Below, one piece after another: positions 1-6,477 of a DNA stretch of 7,706 bases. Source of the DNA: JAJNNC01 sp038232695 (lineage in GTDB: Bacteria; Bacteroidota; Bacteroidia; Cytophagales; Cyclobacteriaceae); assembly GCA_038232695.1 (NCBI GenBank), contig JBBSNI010000289.1:1-7706 (forward strand). Direction: 5' to 3'. The notes under the pieces are model-generated. The model made no database searches. It was not told the origin of the DNA and saw only the letters and a program-made list of their open reading frames with translations. The position numbers were made by a program, and so were the translations under genes. How positions within the stretch are numbered: the stretch's first letter is position 1; each line of letters starts with the position of its first letter.

Positions 1-255
1 AAAAGTGCCTTCCACTTCCAGCGGCTGGTTGTCGGTCAGGTTGGTGTTATTGATCACCTTTTCGGCAGGATACATGGCTTCTTCTTCATTATAGGCGGCG
101 CCTTCTCCCTGCCCTTCGCCGGGGATTACTTCCCGCTGGTTGTTGGTATCATCCGGCTCTTTGTAATTTTTGCTGTCACATTGGGAAAACAGCATTCCGC
201 TGGCTAAGAGTACAGCATACAAAATCGTTTTTTTGCTTGTAATAAGAGTTTTCAT
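1..255 (-). CDS. Putative lipoprotein, N-terminal part (runs off the left edge)
   Basis: Reading the minus strand from the ATG at 255-253 gives 85 codons without a stop to the window edge. The protein begins MKTLITSKKT, a basic n-region, followed by a hydrophobic stretch ILYAVLLASGMLF and then SQC with Cys26, so it looks like a lipoprotein signal peptide. Gln just before the Cys is not a classical lipobox residue, so type II processing is likely but not certain. After Cys26 the chain is polar and low in complexity (DSKNYKEPDDTNNQ, then a Gly/Glu-rich GEGQGEGAA), typical of the flexible tether of Bacteroidota surface or periplasmic lipoproteins. No domain can be recognised in the visible part and the function is unknown. 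It is divergent from the gene at 394. Confidence 0.72.
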   Translation of the reverse strand, partial: MKTLITSKKTILYAVLLASGMLFSQCDSKNYKEPDDTNNQREVIPGEGQGEGAAYNEEEAMYPAEKVINNTNLTDNQPLEVEGTF

Positions 256-266
256 GGTTTTTGTTC

Positions 267-300
267 GTTATCAATAACACAACAGTCTGATCATAACAGT
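267..300. promoter_or_regulatory. Short palindrome and 14-base-period direct repeat in the divergent intergenic region
   Basis: The 138-base space between the two divergent genes contains the palindrome GTTATCAATAAC (267-278), 11 bases upstream of the lipoprotein ATG. Next to it are two near-identical 9-mers, CACAACAGT (278-286) and CATAACAGT (292-300), 14 bases apart. This arrangement could bind a regulator of the minus-strand lipoprotein, but short AT-rich repeats also arise by chance. No assignment to a regulator family is possible. Confidence 0.22.
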
Positions 301-393
301 GTTTTAGATATGAGGGGTTAGGTTTCCATATCCTGTATCCTAAATAAACAGAAACTGCAAAAGTCCTACATTTAAACCAAATATAACAGACCT

Positions 394-948
394 ATGATCG
401 CTTTTTTGCTTGGATTTATCTTCTTGTCTAACCATGGAATACCACTCCCCCAAAACGATTACGTGAGTGTAGAAATAGCCCAGGGCATCACCCTGAATCT
501 GCCCAAATCTTTTGTACCTATGCCCGAAGCGGTCATGGACCGGCGGTATCTGTCGGCCCGCAAACCGCTGGCTGCTTATATTAGCCCCGACCAGCAGGCA
601 GACCTCAGCGTGAATACGTCCAATGCCCGGTGGCAGGCTGGCGATCTGCCCATGCTGCAAAACTTTTACCGTGCTAACATCCTTTCCCTCTACGACGAGG
701 TTACCTTTATAAAAGAAAGCCTGGAAAAGATCAACGGAAAAGATTTTGCTGTCTTTGAATTTCTCTCCATCGTACGCCCCGAAGAAGACGCGCTGACCCC
801 ACAGCAGCCGGTAAAAAAATATACGTACATTCAGTATACCATTCACGACGGCAAAACTTATGTATTCAACTTCAACAGCCCGGCAGACAGGCGCGACCAA
901 TGGGAGGAAACTGCTAAGACTATCATGGAGAGCATCAAGTTAAAATAG
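394..948 (+). CDS. Small exported protein resembling PsbP/DcrB-like fold proteins
   Basis: This encodes 184 residues. The start is well defined: an in-frame TAA at 373 precedes the ATG at 394, and no alternative start lies between them. No Shine-Dalgarno sequence is visible. Residues 2-11 (IAFLLGFIFL) are hydrophobic and probably form a short signal peptide, although its n-region lacks a positive charge. The mature part starts with a strand-like ITLNLPKSF (32-40). It later shows INGKDFAVFEFLS (113-125), YTYIQYTIHDGKTYVFNF (143-160) and a final W170-x9-SIKLK helix. The order 'function as LP.sF', 'G..w.vfef', 'DGK.yvf.f', 'W....I..SI' is the pattern of Mog1/PsbP-like (DUF1795, DcrB-like) proteins. 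That is a pattern impression, not a database match. It has no catalytic motif. It lies upstream of tadA but 111 bases away, so co-transcription is uncertain. Confidence 0.82.
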   Translation: MIAFLLGFIFLSNHGIPLPQNDYVSVEIAQGITLNLPKSFVPMPEAVMDRRYLSARKPLAAYISPDQQADLSVNTSNARWQAGDLPMLQNFYRANILSLYDEVTFIKESLEKINGKDFAVFEFLSIVRPEEDALTPQQPVKKYTYIQYTIHDGKTYVFNFNSPADRRDQWEETAKTIMESIKLK

Positions 949-949
949 G

Positions 950-1033
950 GACGGAAGTGGGGCTCACCTGGACCGGGGGCGGAAGACGGAAGTCCGAAGC
1001 CAGAAGTACCTTACTTCCAACTCCAAATTTCCG
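950..1033. repeat. Degenerate CGGAAG/CTTCCG intergenic repeat with small hairpin
   Basis: The gap between 394-948 and tadA holds the 9-mer GACGGAAGT twice (950-958 and 985-993), a further CGGAAG at 980-985, CCGAAG at 994-999 and CAGAAG at 1001-1006. These are followed by the opposite orientation: TACTTCC at 1012-1018 and TTTCCG at 1028-1033. GAAGTA (1003-1008) and TACTTC (1012-1017) form a perfect 6-bp stem with a 3-base CCT loop. The base composition is more GC-rich and purine-biased than the other gaps in the window. It may be the remnant of a dispersed intergenic repeat family or a decayed hairpin array. No T-tract follows the hairpin, so it is not a classical terminator. Confidence 0.45.
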
Positions 1034-1059
1034 TATTCCCACAAAAAATATCATCATCC

Positions 1060-1503
1060 ATGAACGATTACGACGATATCCACTACATGCAACTGGCGTT
1101 GCAACAAGCAGGTTATGCGCTGGAAGAAGGAGAAATACCCGTAGGGGCTGTGGTCGTTTCAGACCAGGGCATCGTTGCCAAAGGCTACAACCAGACCGAA
1201 AAACTGCAAGACCCTACCGCCCATGCCGAGATGCTGGCGCTGACGGCAGCCTTTCATGATGTAGGCGCCAAGTATTTGCCTGACTGTACCCTGTACGTTA
1301 CCCTGGAGCCCTGCCTGATGTGTGCCGGGGCTATGTACTGGGCACAGATAGGAGGACTTGTCTATGGTGCCAGCGATCCGAAGAAAGGATACACTACCTA
1401 CTCTACTTCGCCGCTGCACCCTAAAACAATCGTGCGCTCAGCCATATTAGCCGATGCATCGCAAAAGATGTTGCAGGATTTTTTCCGCCGGTTGAGAATG
1501 TAA
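1060..1503 (+). CDS. tadA: tRNA-specific adenosine deaminase TadA
   Basis: This is a 147-residue cytosolic zinc enzyme of the cytidine/deoxycytidylate deaminase fold. Members of the family convert adenosine 34 of tRNA-Arg(ACG) to inosine, which lets one tRNA read several arginine codons. The zinc site is complete: His55-Ala-Glu57 in the motif HAEM supplies a ligand and the proton-shuttling Glu, and Pro84-Cys85-Leu-Met-Cys88 gives the two Cys ligands of the PCxxC motif. The N-terminus matches the family (YMQLALQQAGYALEEGEIPVGAVVV, first helix and strand, shown here as residues 9-33). The length is close to that usual for bacterial TadA. ATG 1060 gives a normal N-terminus and no Shine-Dalgarno sequence precedes it. 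A short paralogue such as a guanine deaminase is less likely, given the EIPVGAVVV and TLEPCLMCAGAM signatures. It converges with the FG-GAP gene, with 11 bases between the stops. Confidence 0.96.
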   Translation: MNDYDDIHYMQLALQQAGYALEEGEIPVGAVVVSDQGIVAKGYNQTEKLQDPTAHAEMLALTAAFHDVGAKYLPDCTLYVTLEPCLMCAGAMYWAQIGGLVYGASDPKKGYTTYSTSPLHPKTIVRSAILADASQKMLQDFFRRLRM

Positions 1504-1514
1504 ACAGCGTAGTC

Positions 1515-2714
1515 CTAATCAGCTTTTCTATCACCTGTTTTCAACTGGTTCCAGTAGATTTTCAGGTTTTTTGTTGCCCTGCCTGCGGCTATGATGTCCA
1601 GATCGCCGTCTAAGTCCAGGTCTACTACCTTGAGGTCTTCGCAGGCCATGCCGTTGTCATCAATCAGGTAGTGCATCCAGCCATCGCCGTCAGTGTCTAC
1701 CGGCACAAATATCCTGATGCCTACTTTGCCCTGTGCGTTAGGCTCCCGCCAGCCTACGACGATCTGGTCTCTTCCCAACCCCAGCAGGTCGGCGCAGGCC
1801 AGGGCATGACCCTGCGCCAGGTCGGCGGCCAGGATGGCACGACTGCTGAAGTCTTTTCCCTGGTACACGACCAGTTGGTTGCCGTGCATAGGTTCTATGG
1901 TCGTTAGAAAAAAACGGCTGCTGTCTTTTTCAAGATAACCCTGGCGGACTTCTCCGGCAGGTTGGTCAATCTGCGGAAGCCGGTCAGGCTGCCAGCCGCT
2001 CTGGGTACGGTCATAGCGGGTAACGCCTTCTTTGCCAGCCACAAAAAAAGAGGAAGCACCTGAAGAGTTAGCAGCCACTTCCAGGTTATGCGTCATATGC
2101 ATATTTCGGTCAATGGTGAGTGTATCCCAGGCAGCTTCCGGGTTGCCTGGAGGCTGATAAGCCATCACTTTGACACCTTTGCCCTGCCCGTTGCGATTGC
2201 CTCTTCCGTGCAAAGGCACCACGACCAATTGAAACTGTCCGGGAGCCACTTCCATCCACTGCATACGGTGTATGGTAGGTTCATGGTGCAGCCGCACAGG
2301 CTGCCAGGCTTGTTCGGGATTTTCGGGGCGGACCAGGTAGTAGACTGCACCGGAAGCGGCGGTGTCGGTGGTTTCGCCGGGGTTCCACTGCGCGCCTACT
2401 GCTACTTCTACCTGCCCGTCGCCGTTGATGTCCTGTGCAGCGATGCATACATTGTCGCGCCTGGTCAGATCTTCAGCCATCACAAAACGTTTCCAGTCGC
2501 CGTTCCGGTACCAGGCGAATTGCTTCTGGTCTGCCAGCAGTATGTCCGGCAGGCTGTCGCCATCTACGTCGCCTATGGCCAGTCCATAGCCAATGTCGAT
2601 GTTATCTATCGTTTCAGCCTTAAAATCCGGGGATATTTTCTGAGAATATAACATGGGCGGCCCGATGAAAAGAGCACAAATAATCAGGCACAGGCAGCAA
2701 AGACGTAGTTTCAT
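1515..2714 (-). CDS. Secreted FG-GAP/VCBS-repeat protein
   Basis: This encodes 399 residues from the ATG at 2714-2712. The frame stays open up to 2849, but ATG 2714 places a normal signal peptide at the N-terminus (MKLRLCCLCLIICALF..., probable cleavage near LYSQ, residues 22-25), so it is preferred. The body carries Asp-rich calcium-loop motifs of FG-GAP/VCBS propeller blades: DVDGDSLPD (49-57), DINGDGQVE (95-103), a degenerate DLLGLGRDQIVV (309-320), DTDGDGW (340-346) and DLDLDGDLDI (365-374). These are usual in extracellular beta-propellers that bind calcium and sugars or act as scaffolds. No catalytic residues are recognisable. There is no C-terminal sorting domain; the chain ends shortly after LKIYWNQLKTG. 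Proteins of this kind sit near PVC-type cytochrome/dehydrogenase genes, as here, but a working link is inference only. Divergent from the acidic small protein gene. Confidence 0.9.
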   Translation of the reverse strand: MKLRLCCLCLIICALFIGPPMLYSQKISPDFKAETIDNIDIGYGLAIGDVDGDSLPDILLADQKQFAWYRNGDWKRFVMAEDLTRRDNVCIAAQDINGDGQVEVAVGAQWNPGETTDTAASGAVYYLVRPENPEQAWQPVRLHHEPTIHRMQWMEVAPGQFQLVVVPLHGRGNRNGQGKGVKVMAYQPPGNPEAAWDTLTIDRNMHMTHNLEVAANSSGASSFFVAGKEGVTRYDRTQSGWQPDRLPQIDQPAGEVRQGYLEKDSSRFFLTTIEPMHGNQLVVYQGKDFSSRAILAADLAQGHALACADLLGLGRDQIVVGWREPNAQGKVGIRIFVPVDTDGDGWMHYLIDDNGMACEDLKVVDLDLDGDLDIIAAGRATKNLKIYWNQLKTGDRKAD

Positions 2715-2765
2715 AACGGGAACAAGTTTTTTAATCCGTAAATCTACAATAAAAGTCACATGCCC

Positions 2766-2796
2766 TTGATAGCTTTTAGAAATTCTTTTAATATTG
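2766..2796 (+). promoter_or_regulatory. Candidate Bacteroidota-type promoter for the small acidic protein gene
   Basis: CTTG (2765-2768) is followed after 20 bases by TAATATTG (2789-2796). The primary sigma factor of Bacteroidota recognises a -33 TTTG/TTG and a -7 TAnnTTTG box with about this spacing; the -7 box here has one mismatch at its first T of TTTG. Transcription would begin close to 2802, giving a leader of about 45 bases that is very AT-rich and then A/C-rich (ACCAAACAAC) just before the ATG at 2848. The surrounding 130 bases are strongly AT-rich, so chance matches are possible. Confidence 0.4.
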
Positions 2797-2847
2797 ATAT
2801 AAATATTTACATTCATAATTGAACTATTTATTAATAAACCAAACAAC

Positions 2848-3051
2848 ATGATGATGAACTTTACAAACCACAGAAGCCCGGGATTTCAGGATGATTTTTC
2901 GGGCTCCGCAGATTTCGACCAGGACAACTGGGAGGTTACCGGCGAAGAACTGGACTTTGATCTGGATCATAGCTGGGATGCAGCCGGTGCTGACCTGGAC
3001 GAAGAGGATGATTTTGATGGAGAAATAGAAGACTTCAACGATATTTTTTGA
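2848..3051 (+). CDS. Extremely acidic small protein of unknown function
   Basis: This encodes 67 residues beginning with three Met codons (2848, 2851, 2854); any of them could be the true start. The composition is striking: 16 Asp and 7 Glu against a single Arg and no Lys, so the protein must be strongly anionic. Its residues 13-67 repeat aromatic-acidic patterns such as FQDDF, ADFDQDNW, LDFDLDHSW and DDFDGEIEDFNDIF. There is no signal peptide, membrane segment or cysteine, so a cytosolic, probably disordered protein is expected. It resembles no family that I recognise. Support for a real gene comes from its setting: a plausible promoter upstream, an A/C-rich leader, and a strong intrinsic terminator 21 bases after the stop, which together form a complete single-gene unit. 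It could be a nucleic-acid mimic, a chaperone-like or metal-buffering peptide, or a partner of a neighbouring protein; none of these is supported directly. Confidence 0.68.
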   Translation: MMMNFTNHRSPGFQDDFSGSADFDQDNWEVTGEELDFDLDHSWDAAGADLDEEDDFDGEIEDFNDIF

Positions 3052-3072
3052 TCAAAGCAAGATCATCCCAGG

Positions 3073-3109
3073 GCTGGACGTGGCATATAGTGCTGCGACC
3101 AGCTTTTTT
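3073..3109 (+). terminator. Intrinsic terminator after the small acidic protein gene
   Basis: GCTGG (3073-3077) pairs with CCAGC (3099-3103). After an A-A mismatch, CG pairs with CG, and TGGCAT (3081-3086) pairs with GTGCTG (3090-3095) including wobbles, leaving an ATA loop. Six T follow at once (3104-3109). Together the helix has 13 pairs interrupted by one mismatch. It lies just downstream of the stop codon at 3049-3051 and isolates this gene from the large cytochrome gene. Confidence 0.85.
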
Positions 3110-3188
3110 ATGTTCTTTACGCTGAAACTTTGAATGTTTTTGTTTAATTTGGGCAGCTATAAATTAGGTAATGTAACTGCACAAAGTG

Positions 3189-6100
3189 ATGTATATTTTT
3201 CAGATTTTAAGAAAACACAACCCTTCTGTTTATATTCTTCTACTTTCTCTCCCTATCCTCTCTGGCATCAGTCTATCAAGTTGCACCAGCAACCCGGAAG
3301 AGACGGAGACCATCGCCTATGACGAACTTTCGGCAGAAGAAAGAAGAAAGCCGGAGAACGCGCTGGCGGGCCTGGAAGTAGCTTCCGGTCTACAGGCTAC
3401 CCTTTTTGCTTCCGAGCCCATGCTGGCCAACCCGACCAACATGGATATCGACAGCCGCGGGCGCATCTGGGTTTGCGAAGGCTACAACTACCGCCCCACC
3501 CTGAACCCTAACAACCCTACCAAAGAGGAAGGCGATCGCATCCTGATCCTGGAAGATACCGACGGGGATGGAAAAGCCGATAAGAACACCGTTTTCTACC
3601 AGGGCAATGACGTTAATGCTGCTTTAGGCATCTGGGTCATGGGCAACCGCGCTATTGTCTCCTGTAGCCCCAATGTATTTCTCTTAACGGATACCGATGG
3701 CGACGATAAAGCCGACAAAAAAGAAGTGCTGTTTACCGGCATCGGCGGCGAGCAGCACGACCATGCCATCCATGCTTTTACCTTTGGTCCGGATGGTAAA
3801 TTTTATTTTAACTTCGGCAATGCCGGTGGCCATCTGATGGACAAGAATGGCAAGCCCGTCACAGAACAGACCGGAACGAAAGTAGCTGACGAGAAAAACC
3901 CTTACCAGCAAGGGATGGTATTCCGCTGTAACCCGGACGGCAGCGACTTTGAAGTGGTAGGCGATAATTTCAGAAACAACTACGAGGTAGCGGTAGACTC
4001 CTACGGCACGTTGTGGCAGTCGGACAACGACGATGATGGAAACAAAGGCGTGCGCATCAACTATGTGATGGAATACGGCAACTACGGCTACCGCGATAAG
4101 GTGACAGGCAAAGACTGGCGCGCTTACCGCACCGGTATGGAAGAAGAAATCCCTAAAAGACACTGGCACCTGAACGACCCCGGCGTGGTGCCCAACCTGC
4201 TGCAAACCGGCGCCGGCTCGCCAACGGGCATACTCATCTACGAGGGACAGCTTCTGCCGGAGCGTTTCCGCAACCAGATCATCCATGCCGATGCCGGCCC
4301 CAATGTGGTGAGAGCTTATCCGGTGACCAAAGACGGCGCAGGCTACAAGGCTGAGATAGAAAACATTGTCAAAGGAAAAGATCAGTGGTTCCGCCCGTCG
4401 GATGTCTGCATAGCCCCGGACGGATCGCTCTTCATTGCCGACTGGTACGACCCCGGCGTAGGAGGTCACCAGGTAGGCGATCTGCAACAGGGAAGGATTT
4501 ATCGCATTGCTCCGAAAGATACGCCTTACGAAGTAAACAAGCCGGACCTGTCTACGCCTGAGCAAGCCATAGAAGCTTTGCAAAGTCCTAACCTCTCGGT
4601 ACGGTACCTGGCATGGAACAAACTGCATGAGGGGGGGGCAAAAGCCGAACCCGCTTTGCAGAAGGTGTTGCGGTCGGGCAACGAGCGGTACCGCGCCAGG
4701 GCGTTCTGGCTGTTGTCTAAAATAGACGGAAAAGGAGCGCAGTATGTGCAGCAGGCGCTGGAAGATCAGAACCCCGACATTCGCATCACGGGCATCCGTA
4801 TGGCGCGCCAATTAGATATGAAAATGTTGCCCGTGCTGCAAAAGGCAGCGCAGGATGAGTCACCGCAGGTGCGGCGGGAAGTAGCCATTGCGCTGCGCTA
4901 CGACGGCTCGCCGGAAGCCAGTAAACTGTGGGCTACCCTGGCGCAGCAGCACGATGGTAACGACCGCTGGTATCTGGAAGCTTTGGGCATCGGGGCGGAT
5001 ATGTATCCCGAAAAACGCTACCAGGCCTGGATGCGCCAGGTCAACGACAACTGGGATACGCCCGCCGGAAGAGACATCGTATGGCGCGTACATGCCAAAG
5101 AAACCATTCCGGCATTGGCAGACATTATTCGAGAGTCGGAGTCGGATGCTTACCATGACCGGCTGCGTTATTTCAGGGCTTTTGATTTTCTGGAAGACCC
5201 CTCCAAACAAAAAGTGCTGGCAGACCTGGCAGGCGCCCAGCATCCCAACCAGGAAAATATCACACTGCTGGCGCTCAACCATTTGGATGTAGACCGGGTA
5301 AAGCAGTCTCCCAAGCTCAAAAACGCATTAGCTTCTTCCCTGGAAAGTGTCAAGGGCAGCCAAACCTACCTAGAACTCATCAAGCGGTATGGGCTGAAAG
5401 ATTATAATAAAGACCTGCTGGCGCTTGCCATAGACAAATCCCAGGAAGAAGCAGGGGCGGAAGCTATGAAGCTTTTGCTGGAAATGGACGGACAGGCTGC
5501 TGTAAAAAAGGTTTTTGCGGGCAATGATGAAAAAATGAAATCGAGCATCATCACCGCTCTCAAAAGGGTTAACAACGATAAGTCGTTTGGCATACTGCAA
5601 TCGGTCATTACCAACCAGAAAGAAAGTCTGCCGGTAAGGAAAGAGGCTATCATGGCCTTTGCCGGAAGCTGGGGCGGAGAAGACCGCCTGCTGGAGATCG
5701 TGGAGAGCGGTGACCTTCATGCTGACTTAGATTCGGTAGCTGCCCAGGTGTTGTCTATGACCATGCGGAATGGCGTATATGAGAAAGCCGCCGCCCTGCT
5801 GAACATGCCTGCCAAGGGCGGCGGAGAGAATGCCCTCCCCCCTGTAGCTAAGTTGGTAACCATGAAAGGAAAACCGGAAAACGGACAAGCGGTGTTTGCC
5901 CGTGCCTGCCAGACCTGCCATGTAGTCAACGGGCAGGGGATAGACTATGGGCCTGCTTTGTCTGAGATTGGCGACAAGCTGCCCAAGGAAGGGCTGTACA
6001 AAGCGATCCTGGAACCCAGCGAAGGCATCAGCTTCGGGTATGAAGGTTACAACGTAACTCTCAAAGACGGCAGCCAGGTGACTGGATACATACTGAACAA

Positions 6101-6311
6101 AACCGAAGACCAGCTACAGATGCGCATGTACGGCGGGCTGACCAACACCTATGACCTGGCCAATGTGGCTTCTACCGAGCCAATGAAACAGTCGCTGATG
6201 TTCGACAATCTGGAGCGTACCATGAGCCAGCAAGAGTTGATAGACCTGGTGGAATACCTGACGACCTTGCGAAAAGAAGGCGGTAAGATCAGTATGCAGG
6301 ACAAGCAATGA
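3189..6311 (+). CDS. PVC-type dehydrogenase/HEAT-repeat/cytochrome c lipoprotein
   Basis: This encodes 1040 residues from ATG 3189; a GTG directly before it (3186) would add one residue. Residues 1-32 form a lipoprotein signal with lipobox LSSC (Cys32), so the protein should be anchored to a membrane facing the periplasm or the surface. Residues about 60-450 match the putative membrane-bound dehydrogenase domain (TIGR02604 type, soluble-dehydrogenase-like propeller). Landmarks are LFASEPMLANPTNMDID, DTDGDGKADK (123-132), a second DTDGDDKADK from 168, a His cluster HDHAIH (190-195), and the family signature FRPSDV...GSLFIADWYDPGVGGH. HEAT-type helical repeats begin near 455 and are clear to about 570; a longer helical solenoid continues to near 880. 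The C-terminal domain (TIGR02603 type) has one heme site, CQTCH (Cys907, Cys910, His911), and a late Met1004 in SLMF as the probable distal ligand; relatives usually read SLMP. The substrate is unknown; a sugar or polyol oxidation role is only inferred from family context. A weak promoter (TTTG at 3139, TAAATTAG at 3160) lies just upstream. Confidence 0.95.
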   Translation: MYIFQILRKHNPSVYILLLSLPILSGISLSSCTSNPEETETIAYDELSAEERRKPENALAGLEVASGLQATLFASEPMLANPTNMDIDSRGRIWVCEGYNYRPTLNPNNPTKEEGDRILILEDTDGDGKADKNTVFYQGNDVNAALGIWVMGNRAIVSCSPNVFLLTDTDGDDKADKKEVLFTGIGGEQHDHAIHAFTFGPDGKFYFNFGNAGGHLMDKNGKPVTEQTGTKVADEKNPYQQGMVFRCNPDGSDFEVVGDNFRNNYEVAVDSYGTLWQSDNDDDGNKGVRINYVMEYGNYGYRDKVTGKDWRAYRTGMEEEIPKRHWHLNDPGVVPNLLQTGAGSPTGILIYEGQLLPERFRNQIIHADAGPNVVRAYPVTKDGAGYKAEIENIVKGKDQWFRPSDVCIAPDGSLFIADWYDPGVGGHQVGDLQQGRIYRIAPKDTPYEVNKPDLSTPEQAIEALQSPNLSVRYLAWNKLHEGGAKAEPALQKVLRSGNERYRARAFWLLSKIDGKGAQYVQQALEDQNPDIRITGIRMARQLDMKMLPVLQKAAQDESPQVRREVAIALRYDGSPEASKLWATLAQQHDGNDRWYLEALGIGADMYPEKRYQAWMRQVNDNWDTPAGRDIVWRVHAKETIPALADIIRESESDAYHDRLRYFRAFDFLEDPSKQKVLADLAGAQHPNQENITLLALNHLDVDRVKQSPKLKNALASSLESVKGSQTYLELIKRYGLKDYNKDLLALAIDKSQEEAGAEAMKLLLEMDGQAAVKKVFAGNDEKMKSSIITALKRVNNDKSFGILQSVITNQKESLPVRKEAIMAFAGSWGGEDRLLEIVESGDLHADLDSVAAQVLSMTMRNGVYEKAAALLNMPAKGGGENALPPVAKLVTMKGKPENGQAVFARACQTCHVVNGQGIDYGPALSEIGDKLPKEGLYKAILEPSEGISFGYEGYNVTLKDGSQVTGYILNKTEDQLQMRMYGGLTNTYDLANVASTEPMKQSLMFDNLERTMSQQELIDLVEYLTTLRKEGGKISMQDKQ

Positions 6312-6353
6312 TACAGTGTCCGAACGTAAATAGAAGCAATTTCGGACGTATCA
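6309..6353 (+). other. Bulged hairpin that includes the stop codon of the cytochrome gene
   Basis: TGATAC (6309-6314, beginning with the stop TGA) pairs perfectly with GTATCA (6348-6353). After a three-base AGT bulge, GTCCGAA (6318-6324) pairs perfectly with TTCGGAC (6341-6347). The loop is 16 bases. This makes 13 Watson-Crick pairs around a bulge. No T-run follows, so it is not a standard intrinsic terminator. It could protect the 3' end of the transcript or mark a processing or termination point before the GlsB-type gene, 124 bases further on. Confidence 0.55.
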
Positions 6354-6477
6354 ATCATTAGATTGGGCAACAATTCGTGCGTTTTGAACAAATAATGCAT
6401 CTGAAAGTTGTTATACTGTTATAATTTTTTCTAATTTATATTTTACTCAATTTTTTACCAACCAAACACAATCAACC

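Noticed and set aside
378..385. Perfect -7 box TATATTTG on the minus strand
   Set aside because: No TTG or TTTG lies 17-23 bases upstream on that strand, and the start site would leave a leader of more than 110 bases before the lipoprotein ATG; kept only as a weak possibility.
340..900. Minus-strand open frame of 186 codons opposite 394-948
   Set aside because: The plus-strand gene has a bounded start, a signal-like N-terminus and a domain-like pattern, while the minus frame encodes nothing recognisable.
957..1259. Arginine-rich 100-codon frame overlapping the start of tadA
   Set aside because: It begins in the repeat-like gap and overlaps conserved tadA in another frame; its Arg/Pro-rich composition is that of a shadow frame.
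2088..2651. Plus-strand frame of 187 codons opposite the FG-GAP gene
   Set aside because: The minus-strand protein carries several calcium-loop motifs and a signal peptide; the plus frame has none.
2715..2849. N-terminal extension of the FG-GAP protein to the ATG at 2849
   Set aside because: The added 45 residues are Ile/Asn/Lys-rich translation of an AT-rich promoter region and would bury the signal peptide that begins at 2714.
3684..4811. Open frame of 375 codons on the minus strand
   Set aside because: It is fully antisense to the conserved dehydrogenase domain, which has clear family motifs in the plus frame. The minus frame has no recognisable domain and results from codon bias.
6408..6444. 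Possible promoter before the GlsB-type gene (TTG at 6408, TAATTTAT at 6432, TATATTTT at 6437)
   Set aside because: The box with good spacing is a poor match and the good box (TATATTTT) has too long a spacer, so no single promoter can be supported in this AT-rich stretch.
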